Assembly (NCBI RefSeq): GCF_036271055.1
Contig: NZ_DATBBJ010000059.1
Span: 186,001-250,000 of the forward strand
From: Scandinavium sp036271055
GTDB lineage: Bacteria; Pseudomonadota; Gammaproteobacteria; Enterobacterales; Enterobacteriaceae
Length of the DNA: 64,000 nt
Direction of reading: 5' to 3'
In this document: piece after piece, positions 17,140 to 26,277 of the stretch
Position numbering within the stretch: the first letter of the stretch is position 1
Layout: each line of letters begins with the position of its first letter
Made by a program: the position numbers and the translations under genes
Notes under the pieces: generated by a model
The model's input: the letters and a program-made list of their open reading frames with translations, nothing else
Database searches by the model: none
What the model was told of the DNA's origin: nothing

Positions 17140-17853
17140 TCAGCCGTTGTTCACGATAACAATCCCGCCGTGATCATAGCGGTAATGACAGTGGGCATAT
17201 TCCAGCGGCGTGCCGTCTTCCAGATAAATCACCTGCTCCACTTCCAGCACCGGATCGCTCGCCTCGCAAACCAAATGCTGCTGTTCAAGTTCGCCCGGTT
17301 TAATCGCCCGTACCACACGGTATGATCCCATAATCTTGAGCCCCAGCGTTTCGACATACTGAAACACCGAGCTTTCAAGATGGCCCTTGTTAAGGCCGGG
17401 CACCAGATTCACCGGCATCACGGTTGAGTCCAACGACATCGGTTCACCATTGAGCAAACGCAGGCGCACAAAATCATAGACCGGCGCATCAGCGTTAATC
17501 AGCAGTGAAGACTGTTCTTTTTCAGTGGGAAAGCGTAATTCAAAGCGCACCACCTGACTGCTGACCGTGCCCAGATGCTCCCAGGTTTTGGTCGCACCAA
17601 AGTAGTCGCTACCGGGCAAATCCCACTGCGAAAGCTGGAGGAAGTTTTTACGCACAAACGTGCCCTGCCCCTGACGCGTGTAGATAAGCCCTTCAACTAT
17701 CAGCTGACGGATCGCCTGCTGAATGGTCATGCGGCTGGTTTCAAACTCCGCCGCAAGCGCAAATTGATCGGGCAACGGCGAGCTGGCGGGATACCGCTGG
17801 CTGATGATCCGCTTCTTGATTTCTCGCGCGATAGCAAGGTACTTCGCCGCCAT
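17140..17853 (-). CDS. GntR-family (HutC-type) regulator of the beta-glucoside operon
   Basis: A 237-residue repressor. Residues 1-70 form the winged helix (FALAAEFETSRMTIQQAIRQLIVEGLIYTRQGQGTFV), and the rest is a UTRA ligand domain ending in YAHCHYRYDHGGI. It is the last gene of the minus-strand operon GH1, EIIC, regulator, 14 bases after the EIIC gene. Two perfect ATGACTAGTCAT palindromes at the operon promoter are the likely operators, giving negative autoregulation relieved by a sugar phosphate. The call of family is firm; the effector is inferred. Confidence 0.92.
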   Translation of the reverse strand: MAAKYLAIAREIKKRIISQRYPASSPLPDQFALAAEFETSRMTIQQAIRQLIVEGLIYTRQGQGTFVRKNFLQLSQWDLPGSDYFGATKTWEHLGTVSSQVVRFELRFPTEKEQSSLLINADAPVYDFVRLRLLNGEPMSLDSTVMPVNLVPGLNKGHLESSVFQYVETLGLKIMGSYRVVRAIKPGELEQQHLVCEASDPVLEVEQVIYLEDGTPLEYAHCHYRYDHGGIVIVNNG

Positions 17854-17867
17854 TGCCCTTTCCTTAT

Positions 17868-19187
17868 TTAATCTGTTATCCCGTTGTTTCTTAAGGCCAC
17901 TCGCTCAGAAATCTTGAGGAAAGGCAGGTAGAAGAATACACCAAAGACGATGATTATCAACTGAACCACCACCGCTCGCCAGTCTCCTGCCGTCGCCAGC
18001 CAGGCACTCAGAACTGGCGGCGTGGTCCAGGGGATCATCACCACGCAACGCGACATTAACCCGAGCGTGGTACAAACCCACGCGAAGAAAATGCCGATAG
18101 CGGGCAGCAACACAAACGGGATCATCAGCGGCACGTTAAACACAATCGGCAGACCGAAAATCACCGGTTCGTTGATGTTGAACAGCCCCGGCGTAATGGC
18201 CAGCCGAGCGACCTGTTTCGATGCTTTCTGACGCGAGAACAAGAAGATAGCAATCAGCAGAGAAATCGTGCTACCCGTGCCGCCGACCATACCGAACGTC
18301 GGTACGAAGATATTATTGATGATGTGCGGAATAGGTTGCCCGGCGGCGTACGCCAGCATGTTCTCATTGGTGTTAATCAGCAGGAACGGCTCGAGCACCA
18401 CGCTGTTGACCACCGACTGGTGGATACCTAGCGTGAACAGAAAGTTACCAAAACTGTAGATAAAAATCGTGCCTGGCAAACTGGTGTTGATCAACCGCAA
18501 CGGCTGCTGGATAAGCGTCGTGATCAGATGAATCAAATCCGTGTGCAGCAGGTTATTCAACAACGCCGCAAAGACCGCAAACAGTGACAGCGTAATGATT
18601 GTCGGCAACAGCGAGGAGAAAGACTGACTCACCGCAGGCGGCACGTTTTCACCGAGATTGATTTCGAGGCGCTTAAACTGCGCGATGCGGATAAATATTT
18701 CCGTCGCTAATAAGCCAATAATCACCCCAGCGAAAATGCCGGTAGAACCGATATTGGCGAAGGTCAGAATAGAGGTCAGACTGACCGCCACTTTCCCGCC
18801 AACGGGCACCATATCCACCTGCATTGGCATCATAATAATGAAGCTACACAACGCAATGACGACGGCCGAAACCGGGTTGCCGAAGTTTTTGTTCCGCGCC
18901 AGCGACCACGCTATCATTGGCGCTATCAAAAGTGCGGCAATGTTCAGCGTGCCGTTGATGATCGCCTCCCCCCAGACCTTGAAGCGCACCAGCGTGTCGC
19001 CTTCAAAAACCCTGGGGAACACCACGTTGTTCACCAGGACAGCAAGACCTGCCAGAATAAAAATCGGCATGACACCGGCAAACGCGTCGCGCAAAGAACG
19101 CAGGTGAACCTGGTTTGCAATGCGCGCCGAAAACTCGACGAAGCGATCGGTAAAAGACTGCATATTGGATGTAACGTTATCAGACAT
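17868..19187 (-). CDS. PTS lactose/cellobiose-family EIIC permease
   Basis: Membrane subunit of a phosphotransferase sugar transporter, 439 residues, with about ten hydrophobic segments. GHD-like substrate motifs of the Lac/Cel family appear as INEPVIFGLPIVFNVPLMIPF. I chose ATG 19187 (MSDNVTSN), preceded by AAGG; the frame runs 7 residues further upstream. No EIIA or EIIB domain is fused to it or encoded beside it, so it must borrow those from another locus. Linkage to a 6-phospho-beta-glucosidase indicates a beta-glucoside such as cellobiose, arbutin or salicin. Confidence 0.92.
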   Translation of the reverse strand: MSDNVTSNMQSFTDRFVEFSARIANQVHLRSLRDAFAGVMPIFILAGLAVLVNNVVFPRVFEGDTLVRFKVWGEAIINGTLNIAALLIAPMIAWSLARNKNFGNPVSAVVIALCSFIIMMPMQVDMVPVGGKVAVSLTSILTFANIGSTGIFAGVIIGLLATEIFIRIAQFKRLEINLGENVPPAVSQSFSSLLPTIITLSLFAVFAALLNNLLHTDLIHLITTLIQQPLRLINTSLPGTIFIYSFGNFLFTLGIHQSVVNSVVLEPFLLINTNENMLAYAAGQPIPHIINNIFVPTFGMVGGTGSTISLLIAIFLFSRQKASKQVARLAITPGLFNINEPVIFGLPIVFNVPLMIPFVLLPAIGIFFAWVCTTLGLMSRCVVMIPWTTPPVLSAWLATAGDWRAVVVQLIIIVFGVFFYLPFLKISERVALRNNGITD

Positions 19188-19287
19188 TTGCAGAGACCTT
19201 TTCTTCACTCACTCCCATTTCCCGTCAACCTTCGAGCCAGCGGGTGCGGCTCAAAGGTTGACAGAAATAACCCGGCTCGGCTTTGCC

Positions 19288-20661
19288 TTACATCTCTTCG
19301 CCGTTGCTGCGGATCGCCTGTTTTAACCACGCGTAGCTTTTCTTCGGCACGCGCTTCAAGTCTTTCAGATCGTGGTTTTCGCGGTTGACGTACACCACGC
19401 CGTAGCGTTTACGCATGTCGCCCTGCGAACTCAGAATGTCGATAAGCCCCCAGCCGAGATAGCCGATCACGTCCGCGCCGTCTTCAAGAATCGCGTCTTT
19501 CATGGCGTTGATGTGATCGCGGTGATAAGCGATGCGATAGTCATCGGCAATCTGATTCACGCCGTCCCATTGCTCAATGACGCCGATACCGTTTTCAATC
19601 GGGAATACCGGCATGCGCCAGTCGTTGTAGTAGCGGGTGATGATGCTGCGGAAACCAAGCGGATCGATCTGCCAGTTCCATTCGGTGGCTTTCAGGAACG
19701 GGTTATTTTTATCACCGTATTTCAGGTAATAGTTCACCTCAGTGCCTTCCGGGATTGGGTCTGTATCGAGCGTACGACTGGCGTAATAACTGAACGCCAT
19801 GTAGTCGTTTTTGTTGCTGTTAATCAGCGCCAAATCTTCTTCACGATAGATATCTTCGAAGCCTTCGCGCTTCACCACCGCCATCACTTCCGGGCTGTAG
19901 CCTTCGCCTGCGTATACACGCAGCAGGTTCTGGTTGAGGAATTCGTCGTACTGCTGCGCACAGAAGATATCGCGCGGTTTGCAGGTCGCCGGGTAAATCA
20001 ACTGATGCGCTAACATGCCGCCCATCAGTTTGCCCGGATGGGTCTGCTGCAGGTATTTGGTCAGCTTAACGTGCGCCACCATCGTGTGGTGCTGGATTTC
20101 ATACAGCTCGCGTAGGGTTTCGTCGCCGCGCATATAGCCCGAAATGCGGAACGCTATCGGCATGTGGAAAATGTTCTGTTCGTTGAAGGTCAGCCAGTAT
20201 TTCACCTTGTCACCGTAGCAATCGATCATCTTCTCGCCGTAACGTACGAATGCGTCCATCACCCGGCGATCGTTGAAACCGTTGTACTCTTCGGCCAGCG
20301 CCAACGGCATGTCGAAGTGATAGAGACAGATCATCGGCTCGATGCCGCGCGAAATCAGTCCGTCGATAAAACGGTGGTAAAACGCGATGCCTTCTTCATT
20401 GAACGCACCATCACCGGTCGGGCAAACGCGGCTCCAGGCAATCTGGAAACGGTAGCAGTTCATGCCCAAATCCTGCATTAAATCAAAATCTTCCTCGAAA
20501 CGGTGGTACGAATCGGTGGCCACTTTCCAGTCGGACGCAAACTCGCTCGGCTCGCGAATGTCATACACTGATTTGCCCTTCCCGCCTTCGTTCCATGCAC
20601 CTTCGGTCTGCATGCTGGACACCGAGTTACCCCATAAAAAATCCTTCGGCAGTTTCTTCAT
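19288..20661 (-). CDS. GH1 6-phospho-beta-glucosidase
   Basis: Cytosolic glycoside hydrolase family 1 enzyme of 457 residues that would split the phosphorylated beta-glucoside delivered by the PTS. The acid/base glutamate is in LTFNEQN and the nucleophile glutamate is in PIENGIGV. KRYGVVYVN near the C-terminus is the region that binds the 6-phosphate in this family. It is the first gene of the operon, and 100 bases separate it from EIIC. Operator palindromes lie immediately upstream. I cannot choose between the Asc, Bgl and Chb-like subgroups. Confidence 0.92.
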   Translation of the reverse strand: MKKLPKDFLWGNSVSSMQTEGAWNEGGKGKSVYDIREPSEFASDWKVATDSYHRFEEDFDLMQDLGMNCYRFQIAWSRVCPTGDGAFNEEGIAFYHRFIDGLISRGIEPMICLYHFDMPLALAEEYNGFNDRRVMDAFVRYGEKMIDCYGDKVKYWLTFNEQNIFHMPIAFRISGYMRGDETLRELYEIQHHTMVAHVKLTKYLQQTHPGKLMGGMLAHQLIYPATCKPRDIFCAQQYDEFLNQNLLRVYAGEGYSPEVMAVVKREGFEDIYREEDLALINSNKNDYMAFSYYASRTLDTDPIPEGTEVNYYLKYGDKNNPFLKATEWNWQIDPLGFRSIITRYYNDWRMPVFPIENGIGVIEQWDGVNQIADDYRIAYHRDHINAMKDAILEDGADVIGYLGWGLIDILSSQGDMRKRYGVVYVNRENHDLKDLKRVPKKSYAWLKQAIRSNGEEM

Positions 20662-20675
20662 CGTTGCTCTCCGTC

Positions 20676-20714
20676 TATATGACTAGTCATTTAAGTTTCA
20701 TGACTAGTCATATA
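20676..20714. promoter_or_regulatory. Twin palindromic operators of the beta-glucoside operon
   Basis: ATGACTAGTCAT occurs twice (20679-20690 and 20700-20711), each a perfect palindrome, with centres 21 bases apart (two helical turns). The flanks extend the symmetry to TATATGACTAGTCAT and its complement. On the minus strand TTGCCT-N17-TATATG forms a promoter whose -10 overlaps the distal operator. HutC-type repressors bind such sites. Confidence 0.85.
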
Positions 20715-20799
20715 GAACGAAATGACAAATCAGGCAAAAGAGTTATGTTGTTTTTGTGAGCAAGGCAGAGAAAATGAGGGAGGGATAGATCAAACGAAG

Positions 20800-20825
20800 C
20801 CCCGGCAAGCGAAGCGCCGCCGGGG
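20800..20825 (-). terminator. Possible terminator after the aldo/keto reductase
   Basis: On the minus strand CCCCGGC and GCCGGGG form a stem with a 12-base loop, followed by CTTCGTTTG. The T tract is weak. Confidence 0.45.
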
Positions 20826-20845
20826 ATTTACAAAAGGAAGGAAAC

Positions 20846-21883
20846 TTAGCCTTTCAGCTGATTACGACGGTATTCGCCCTGACGCTCCAGCATCCAGCCA
20901 GGGTATTCTCGTGGCAGTTCACTGACGGCATTGAGCTGTTTCAGTTCTTCTTCTGACAGACGGATTTCAGTGGCGGCGATGTTATCTGCCAGTTGGTCCG
21001 GGCGTTTAGCCCCAATAATCACGCTGCTGACCACTGGCTGATGCAATAGCCACGCCAGCGCAATCTGGGCCACCGACACGCCTTTGCTTGCGGCAATGTT
21101 GCGCATCACGTCAATGCAGTCGAAGCCACGTTCTTTATCCACTGGCGGGAAATCGAATTCCAGGCGACGACCGCCCGCTTCGTTCTGCCCGTCACGACCA
21201 TATTTACCGCTGAGGAAACCGCCTGCCAGCGGACTCCAGACCATCAGTCCTACGCCTTCGCTTTGCATCATCGGCACCAGTTCACGCTCTAGATCGCGGC
21301 CGGCAATGGTGTAATAAGCCTGCAACGATGCAAAACGCGACAGGCCGAGTTTGTCGGAGATGCCCAGCGCTTTCATGATTTGCCACGCCGACCAGTTCGA
21401 CACGCCGATATAGCGCACGTGACCGTGCTGCACGAGGTTATCCAGCGCGTAGAGCGTTTCTTCAATCGGTGTTGCCGGGTCAAAACCATGCAGTTGGAAG
21501 AGATCGATATGATCAAGCTGCATCCGGCGCAGGCTGTCTTTCACACTGTTGATGATGTGATAGCGCGAACTGCCGCGCGAGTTCACGCCTGCGGTGCCGG
21601 TTTCGCCAAATACTTTGGTCGCCACCACCACATTTTCACGCGGTATTTTGAGATTTTTCAGCGCCTGGCCGGTTATCTCTTCTGAACGCCCTTCCGAATA
21701 GACGTTGGCGGTGTCGATAAAGTTAATGCCGGCATCCAGCGCGCTGCCCACCAGACGCTCGGCGTCGGCCTGCTGCAGTTGACCAATCTTGCCCCACATG
21801 CCGCCTTCGCCGCCAAATGTCATGGTGCCAAGGCAGAGTTCAGAGACAAACAACCCGGTATTGCCTAATTTCTGATAACGCAT
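20846..21883 (-). CDS. Aldo/keto reductase
   Basis: NADPH-dependent aldo/keto reductase of 345 residues, cytosolic. The catalytic tetrad can be seen: Asp and Tyr in FIDTANVYSEG, Lys in VVATKVFGE, and His in FQLHGFDP. The cofactor end is IIGAKRPDQLADNIAA. It resembles the YajO/YdjG/Tas-like group, but I cannot name a one-to-one E. coli counterpart. The start ATG has a GAGGAG ribosome site. It stands alone between the PTS operon and the efflux operon, both apparently inserted relative to E. coli. The substrate is unknown. Confidence 0.88.
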   Translation of the reverse strand: MRYQKLGNTGLFVSELCLGTMTFGGEGGMWGKIGQLQQADAERLVGSALDAGINFIDTANVYSEGRSEEITGQALKNLKIPRENVVVATKVFGETGTAGVNSRGSSRYHIINSVKDSLRRMQLDHIDLFQLHGFDPATPIEETLYALDNLVQHGHVRYIGVSNWSAWQIMKALGISDKLGLSRFASLQAYYTIAGRDLERELVPMMQSEGVGLMVWSPLAGGFLSGKYGRDGQNEAGGRRLEFDFPPVDKERGFDCIDVMRNIAASKGVSVAQIALAWLLHQPVVSSVIIGAKRPDQLADNIAATEIRLSEEELKQLNAVSELPREYPGWMLERQGEYRRNQLKG

Positions 21884-21990
21884 AACGTTCTCCTCAGGAG
21901 ATGTCGTGGTGAGTGTTGATTAGTTATAGCTCGCCAGACCGTCATGCGAATGGGGCGTTCCTGCCCGTTTCTTGCCCAATTCTCTGAACT

Positions 21991-23514
21991 TTATCCGCGC
22001 GGCGTATCGCCAAAAACAGAGTAGTCCGGCAGTTGTACGTTCTGATAAGTTTCCCAACCGCCGCCCAGCGCCTTGTACAGCGCCACCAGGTCTATGCGGC
22101 TTTGGACCTGCGCCTGTGCGTGTTGTTGCTCGGCCTGCGCCAATTGCCGCTGCGCATCCAGCACATCAATAAACGTCGCAAGACCTTGTTTGTAACTCGA
22201 GCTGGCGAGATCAAAGGCGCTTTGCAGCGCATCAATGGTGCGTTGTAATGCCTGTTCCTGTTTTTGATCGCTGCGATAACTGACCAGCGAATTCTCCACA
22301 TCACTGAGCGCCGTCAGGACGGTTTGCCGATATTGCAGCACCTGTGCGCCCTGCTGCGCACGTGCCAGTTTGACACTCGACACCAGCCGCCCGCCCTGGA
22401 AAATCGGGATCGAAATTTGTGGGCCGACGCTGTAGAAATGGCTGCTCCAGTCGGTGAGCCAGTTGGCCTCGGAATTGCGCAAACCAAACTGTCCGTTCAA
22501 CGTCAGACCAGGGAACAGCTCCGCGACCGACACACCTATTTGCGCCGTTGCGGCATGGAGATTGGCTTCGGCTTCTCGTACATCCGGGCGACGGCGAGCA
22601 AGCGTCGATGGAATGCCGGTTTGCACCACATCGGGGAGTTTCGGTAGCGGCTGCGGTGAACTGAGTTCGGTATCCAGCGCGCCCGGCGGTTTGCCAAGTA
22701 ATATCGCCAGCGCATTCATCGCCTGCCGTTCCTGGGCTTCATACTGCGGGAGTTGCGCCTCAAGATTACCCAACTGAGCGCGCGCATTCTCCACATCCAT
22801 TTGCGGCGAGAGCCCGCCTTTCTGACGGCTATTGGTGAGTTCAAGCGTTTCCTGCGCGCTGGCAATCTGCGTGTTCATGGTTGCCATGATGCTTTGCGTC
22901 CCGCGAAGCTGTAGCCATGCGCGCGCCACTTCCGCTTCCAGTGACACCAGCGCATCGTTGCGCTGTTCGATAGCCGCCTGTTGCTGCGCCTGCGCGGCCT
23001 CGGTCTGTCGGCGTACTTTGCCCCACAGATCCAATTCCCACTGTGCGTCAAAGCTCCCCTGATAGAGATGGATAGGTTCGGTCAACGGCTGCAATGCGCC
23101 TTTCAAATCCGGATCCACATTGTCTATTTGATCATAAACGCCCTGCGATTTCAGTTCGCCTTCAATGCCAAGCTGCTGGCGGGTTGCCTGCAAATTTCCG
23201 TTTACCGACGGGAAGAATGCGCCATTAGCCTGATTCAGTTGTTCACGCGCCCCGGCGATGCGTAATGCAGTCTGTTGTAGCGACAAATTGCCAATAATCG
23301 CCCGCTCAATCAGGCTGTTCAGCTCTGAGGAATTAAACGTCGTCCACCAGCGTGTGTTCACCGCCTGGGTCGCGGTGTGCGACTGCGCGGTTTTATCACC
23401 CGGATCGTTCCAGTTTGACGGTGTTTTCGGCTGTGGCGACTGGTAGTCCGGCCCGACCGAACAGCCCGCCAGCAATGAAAAGGCCAGGGTTAAGAGTAAG
23501 CGTCTGTGCGTCAT
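21991..23514 (-). CDS. NodT-family outer membrane efflux lipoprotein
   Basis: Outer membrane channel of a tripartite efflux pump, 507 residues. The lipobox LLAGC puts the lipidated cysteine at residue 18. Two repeats of the OEP family (TolC/OprM fold) follow, including AQAQQQAAIEQRNDALVSLEAEVARAW-type coiled-coil helices. LYKALGGGW near the C-terminus is typical of NodT proteins. TGATG joins it to the emrB-like gene upstream in the operon, so it is coupled. Most E. coli Emr systems use TolC instead, so this operon carries its own exit duct. Confidence 0.92.
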   Translation of the reverse strand: MTHRRLLLTLAFSLLAGCSVGPDYQSPQPKTPSNWNDPGDKTAQSHTATQAVNTRWWTTFNSSELNSLIERAIIGNLSLQQTALRIAGAREQLNQANGAFFPSVNGNLQATRQQLGIEGELKSQGVYDQIDNVDPDLKGALQPLTEPIHLYQGSFDAQWELDLWGKVRRQTEAAQAQQQAAIEQRNDALVSLEAEVARAWLQLRGTQSIMATMNTQIASAQETLELTNSRQKGGLSPQMDVENARAQLGNLEAQLPQYEAQERQAMNALAILLGKPPGALDTELSSPQPLPKLPDVVQTGIPSTLARRRPDVREAEANLHAATAQIGVSVAELFPGLTLNGQFGLRNSEANWLTDWSSHFYSVGPQISIPIFQGGRLVSSVKLARAQQGAQVLQYRQTVLTALSDVENSLVSYRSDQKQEQALQRTIDALQSAFDLASSSYKQGLATFIDVLDAQRQLAQAEQQHAQAQVQSRIDLVALYKALGGGWETYQNVQLPDYSVFGDTPRG

Positions 23515-25085
23515 CAGTGTGCTCCTGCGCTGCCTTCGCTCCTGACGGGCGAAAGCAGTAAACAGAACGGGATCAGGCAGAGTGCGACCACGCTCAAAAT
23601 AGTAAAGACATCGACATAGGCCAGGAACCGCGACTGTGCGATCAGCTGTTTGTACATCTGCCCACCGGCAAGGCTCAATGGATCGCCCACTTGCGTCGTG
23701 AAATTGCGGATCGCCTGCGCCACCTGTTTAAGCGTCAACTGGAAAGATTCGTCAAATGGCGTGGCGTTATAGGCCAGATACGCGCTGTGAGTCTGCGACC
23801 GTTCGGTGATCGCCGCCGTCGAAAGCGAAATCCCCACCGACCCGGCGACGTTGCGGAACATGGTAAACAGCGCGGCAGCATCGGCATTCAGACGGCGGGG
23901 AATCGAAATAAACGCGATGGTGGTTAACGGCACGAATAAGAAGCCCAGCCCGATCGATTGCGCACAACGGAATAGCACCAACGTTTCAAAATCGATGGCG
24001 GGAGACAAGTTTCGCGACCAGAAAAAGGACACGGCCAGGCAGGTAAACCCGAAGGCGATGATCCAGCGCGTTTGCACAATCGGCATCAGTTTCAGCACCA
24101 GCGGAATGGTGAGCACAATCAACACCGCCCCCGGCGACATCACCAGCCCCGACCAGGTGGCGGTGTAGCCCAAATCTTGCTGCGCAAGTTGCGGAATGAC
24201 CACCGAACTGCCGTACAGGATCATCGACATTCCCGCCATCAGCAGGCATGAAACGGCGAAATTTCGGTCTGCCATGCAGCGCAAATCTACCACCGGTTTG
24301 CGCGCATAAAGCAGCCAGTAAATCGCACCGACGATGCCAATCAGCGTCAGCACCGCGAAAGTGATAATAAAGTTGGAATGGAACCAGTCGTCGTCTTCGC
24401 CACGGTCCAGCATCACCTGCAAACAGCCAAGGCCGAGGGCAATCAGACCAATGCCGGTCCAGTCGATACTGGCTTTCCCTTCGGCTTTTTTCTCCCACGG
24501 CGGATCTTCCAGCAGCTGATATACCGCTAATACCGTCAAAATACCGACCGGAATATTGATGAAAAAGACCCAGCGCCAGGAGTAGCTGTCGGTTATCCAG
24601 CCACCGAGCGTCGGCCCCATCACGGGTGCGACAATAATCGCTATCGACGACAGGCCAAACGCCTTGCCGCGATCTTCCGGTTTGAAATAATCGAGCAAAA
24701 CGGACTGCTGCGTCGGCTGCAACCCACCACCGAAAAAGCCCTGCATCACACGAAACAGAATGATTTGCCACAGTTCAGTGGCGATACCGCAGAGAAACGA
24801 GCAGATGGTGAACATCACGATGCAGATGATGAAGAACTGTTTGCGCCCGAGCAGGCGGCTGAGAAACGCGGAGATCGGCAGCACAATCCCGTTCGCCACC
24901 AGGTAACTGGTTAGCACCCACGTGGATTCATCGTAACTGGCAGAGAGCGAACCCGCCACGTGCGGCAGCGCCACGTTGACGATGGTGGTGTCGAGAATTT
25001 CCATAAATACCGCGAGGGTGACGACAATCGCCACCGCCCACGGATTGCTGGCGGGTCGCCAGTTTTCATGGCTGCTGTCGGTCAT
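23514..25085 (-). CDS. DHA2-family multidrug transporter (EmrB-like)
   Basis: Inner membrane drug:proton antiporter of the 14-segment DHA2 branch, 523 residues. LDTTIVNVALPHVAGSL is the family motif D1 in the first segment, and GxxxGPxxGG appears as APVMGPTLGGWI (motif C) in segment five. It overlaps the adaptor gene by four bases (ATGA) and the NodT gene by one base, making a tightly coupled three-gene operon. It resembles E. coli EmrB and EmrY but is not at either locus. The substrate is unknown, likely hydrophobic or phenolic compounds. Confidence 0.92.
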   Translation of the reverse strand: MTDSSHENWRPASNPWAVAIVVTLAVFMEILDTTIVNVALPHVAGSLSASYDESTWVLTSYLVANGIVLPISAFLSRLLGRKQFFIICIVMFTICSFLCGIATELWQIILFRVMQGFFGGGLQPTQQSVLLDYFKPEDRGKAFGLSSIAIIVAPVMGPTLGGWITDSYSWRWVFFINIPVGILTVLAVYQLLEDPPWEKKAEGKASIDWTGIGLIALGLGCLQVMLDRGEDDDWFHSNFIITFAVLTLIGIVGAIYWLLYARKPVVDLRCMADRNFAVSCLLMAGMSMILYGSSVVIPQLAQQDLGYTATWSGLVMSPGAVLIVLTIPLVLKLMPIVQTRWIIAFGFTCLAVSFFWSRNLSPAIDFETLVLFRCAQSIGLGFLFVPLTTIAFISIPRRLNADAAALFTMFRNVAGSVGISLSTAAITERSQTHSAYLAYNATPFDESFQLTLKQVAQAIRNFTTQVGDPLSLAGGQMYKQLIAQSRFLAYVDVFTILSVVALCLIPFCLLLSPVRSEGSAGAH

Positions 25086-26176
25086 TCCACGGTGACCTTC
25101 GGTTCAACCGATAGCCCAAGCGGCAGCGGATGATCGGCATTCAGCCCTTTATCAATTACGATTTTCACCGGCACGCGCTGCACGATCTTCACGAAGTTGC
25201 CGGTAGCGTTTTCTGCCGGGAAAGCTGAGAACTTCGCGCCGCTGCCCTGCTGAATGCTGTCGACATGCCCTTCCAGTTCCATGTCCGGCCATGCGTCGAC
25301 GGAAAGCGTGACTTTGTTCCCCGGCTTCATGCGCTCAAGCTGCGACTCTTTGAAGTTGGCAGTCACCCACACATCCGCAGACACCAGCGAGAACAGCGCC
25401 GTACCCGCCTGCACCAGCGTGCCAGTCTGGACGTTACGCTTGGTGACGAAGCCGTCAAACGGCGCACGCACTTCGGTATAAGAAAGATTCAGCTCGGCGG
25501 TTTCCAGTTGCGCTTTGGCCTGATCGACCTGGCGCTCACGCGCTTCAACGTTGGTTTCCTGCTGACGGATTTGCAGTTGCACCTGATCGGCGACTTCCAG
25601 CTGCGCTTTGGCGCTGGCTAACCCCGCCTGTGCGCTGCGCAATTGCGCATTGGCAGAATCAATATTCTGTTGAGTGGTCGCCCGAGGATCGACGCCCCGC
25701 TGGCGACGATACGCCGCTTCGGCATTGGCTAAATCAGCCTGCGCTTTTAGCACCTGCGCACGCGCCTCATCGCGCTGTGCAGGATATTGCACTTTGGAAA
25801 GCGCGAGCTGCGCCTGTGCCTGATGAAGCTGTGCCGTCGCCAGCCCAAGCTGGGCGTTGGCTTGATCGCGTTGGGCGCTGTTATCACGTGGATCAATAAC
25901 CACCAGCAGATCGCCCTTTTTCACCCGCTGGTTATCCGCCACTTTCAGTTCTGTCACGTAACCGGCCGCTTTTGGCGCGATGGTGACGGCATTGCCATCG
26001 GTGAAAGCATCGTCGGTGGTTTCCTCATTGCGAGTCATAAACCACCATATGAGGGCGATAACCAGCATCACCACGACCACGATCCCAAGGATAATAAGTG
26101 GTTTTTTTCCGGGCTTTTTGCGCGCTGGCGCGTCGTTTTCTTGTTCGTTTTCGGAAGGGGTATTGGTCTCAGCCAT
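25082..26176 (-). CDS. Membrane fusion protein (EmrA-like adaptor)
   Basis: Periplasmic adaptor of the HlyD/EmrA family, 364 residues. A cytosolic, charged N-tail is followed by one membrane segment (residues about 28-47), then TTDDAFTDGNAVTIAPKAAGYV, the first lipoyl half. A long Ala/Gln-rich coiled coil (AQLHQAQAQLALSK) follows, then the second lipoyl half with VRAPFDGFVTKRNVQ. It is the first gene of the efflux operon. A strong 11-base inverted repeat lies 20 bases upstream of its start, a probable operator. No regulator gene is adjacent. Confidence 0.92.
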   Translation of the reverse strand: MAETNTPSENEQENDAPARKKPGKKPLIILGIVVVVMLVIALIWWFMTRNEETTDDAFTDGNAVTIAPKAAGYVTELKVADNQRVKKGDLLVVIDPRDNSAQRDQANAQLGLATAQLHQAQAQLALSKVQYPAQRDEARAQVLKAQADLANAEAAYRRQRGVDPRATTQQNIDSANAQLRSAQAGLASAKAQLEVADQVQLQIRQQETNVEARERQVDQAKAQLETAELNLSYTEVRAPFDGFVTKRNVQTGTLVQAGTALFSLVSADVWVTANFKESQLERMKPGNKVTLSVDAWPDMELEGHVDSIQQGSGAKFSAFPAENATGNFVKIVQRVPVKIVIDKGLNADHPLPLGLSVEPKVTVE

Positions 26177-26196
26177 AGCGTCACAACGGTCCTGTG

Positions 26197-26227
26197 AGTT
26201 AACGGCGTGACAATTTCGCCGTTAACT
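26197..26227. promoter_or_regulatory. 11-base inverted repeat upstream of the efflux operon
   Basis: AGTTAACGGCG (26197-26207) and CGCCGTTAACT (26217-26227) are perfect arms around a 9-base spacer. No T tract follows on either strand, so it is more likely an operator than a terminator. It lies in the leader of the emrA-like gene, placed to repress it. Confidence 0.7.
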
Positions 26228-26277
26228 AAACTTAGGAGGTTGCTCTACATTTGCCAGGAAAAACTGACAAATTCGCA

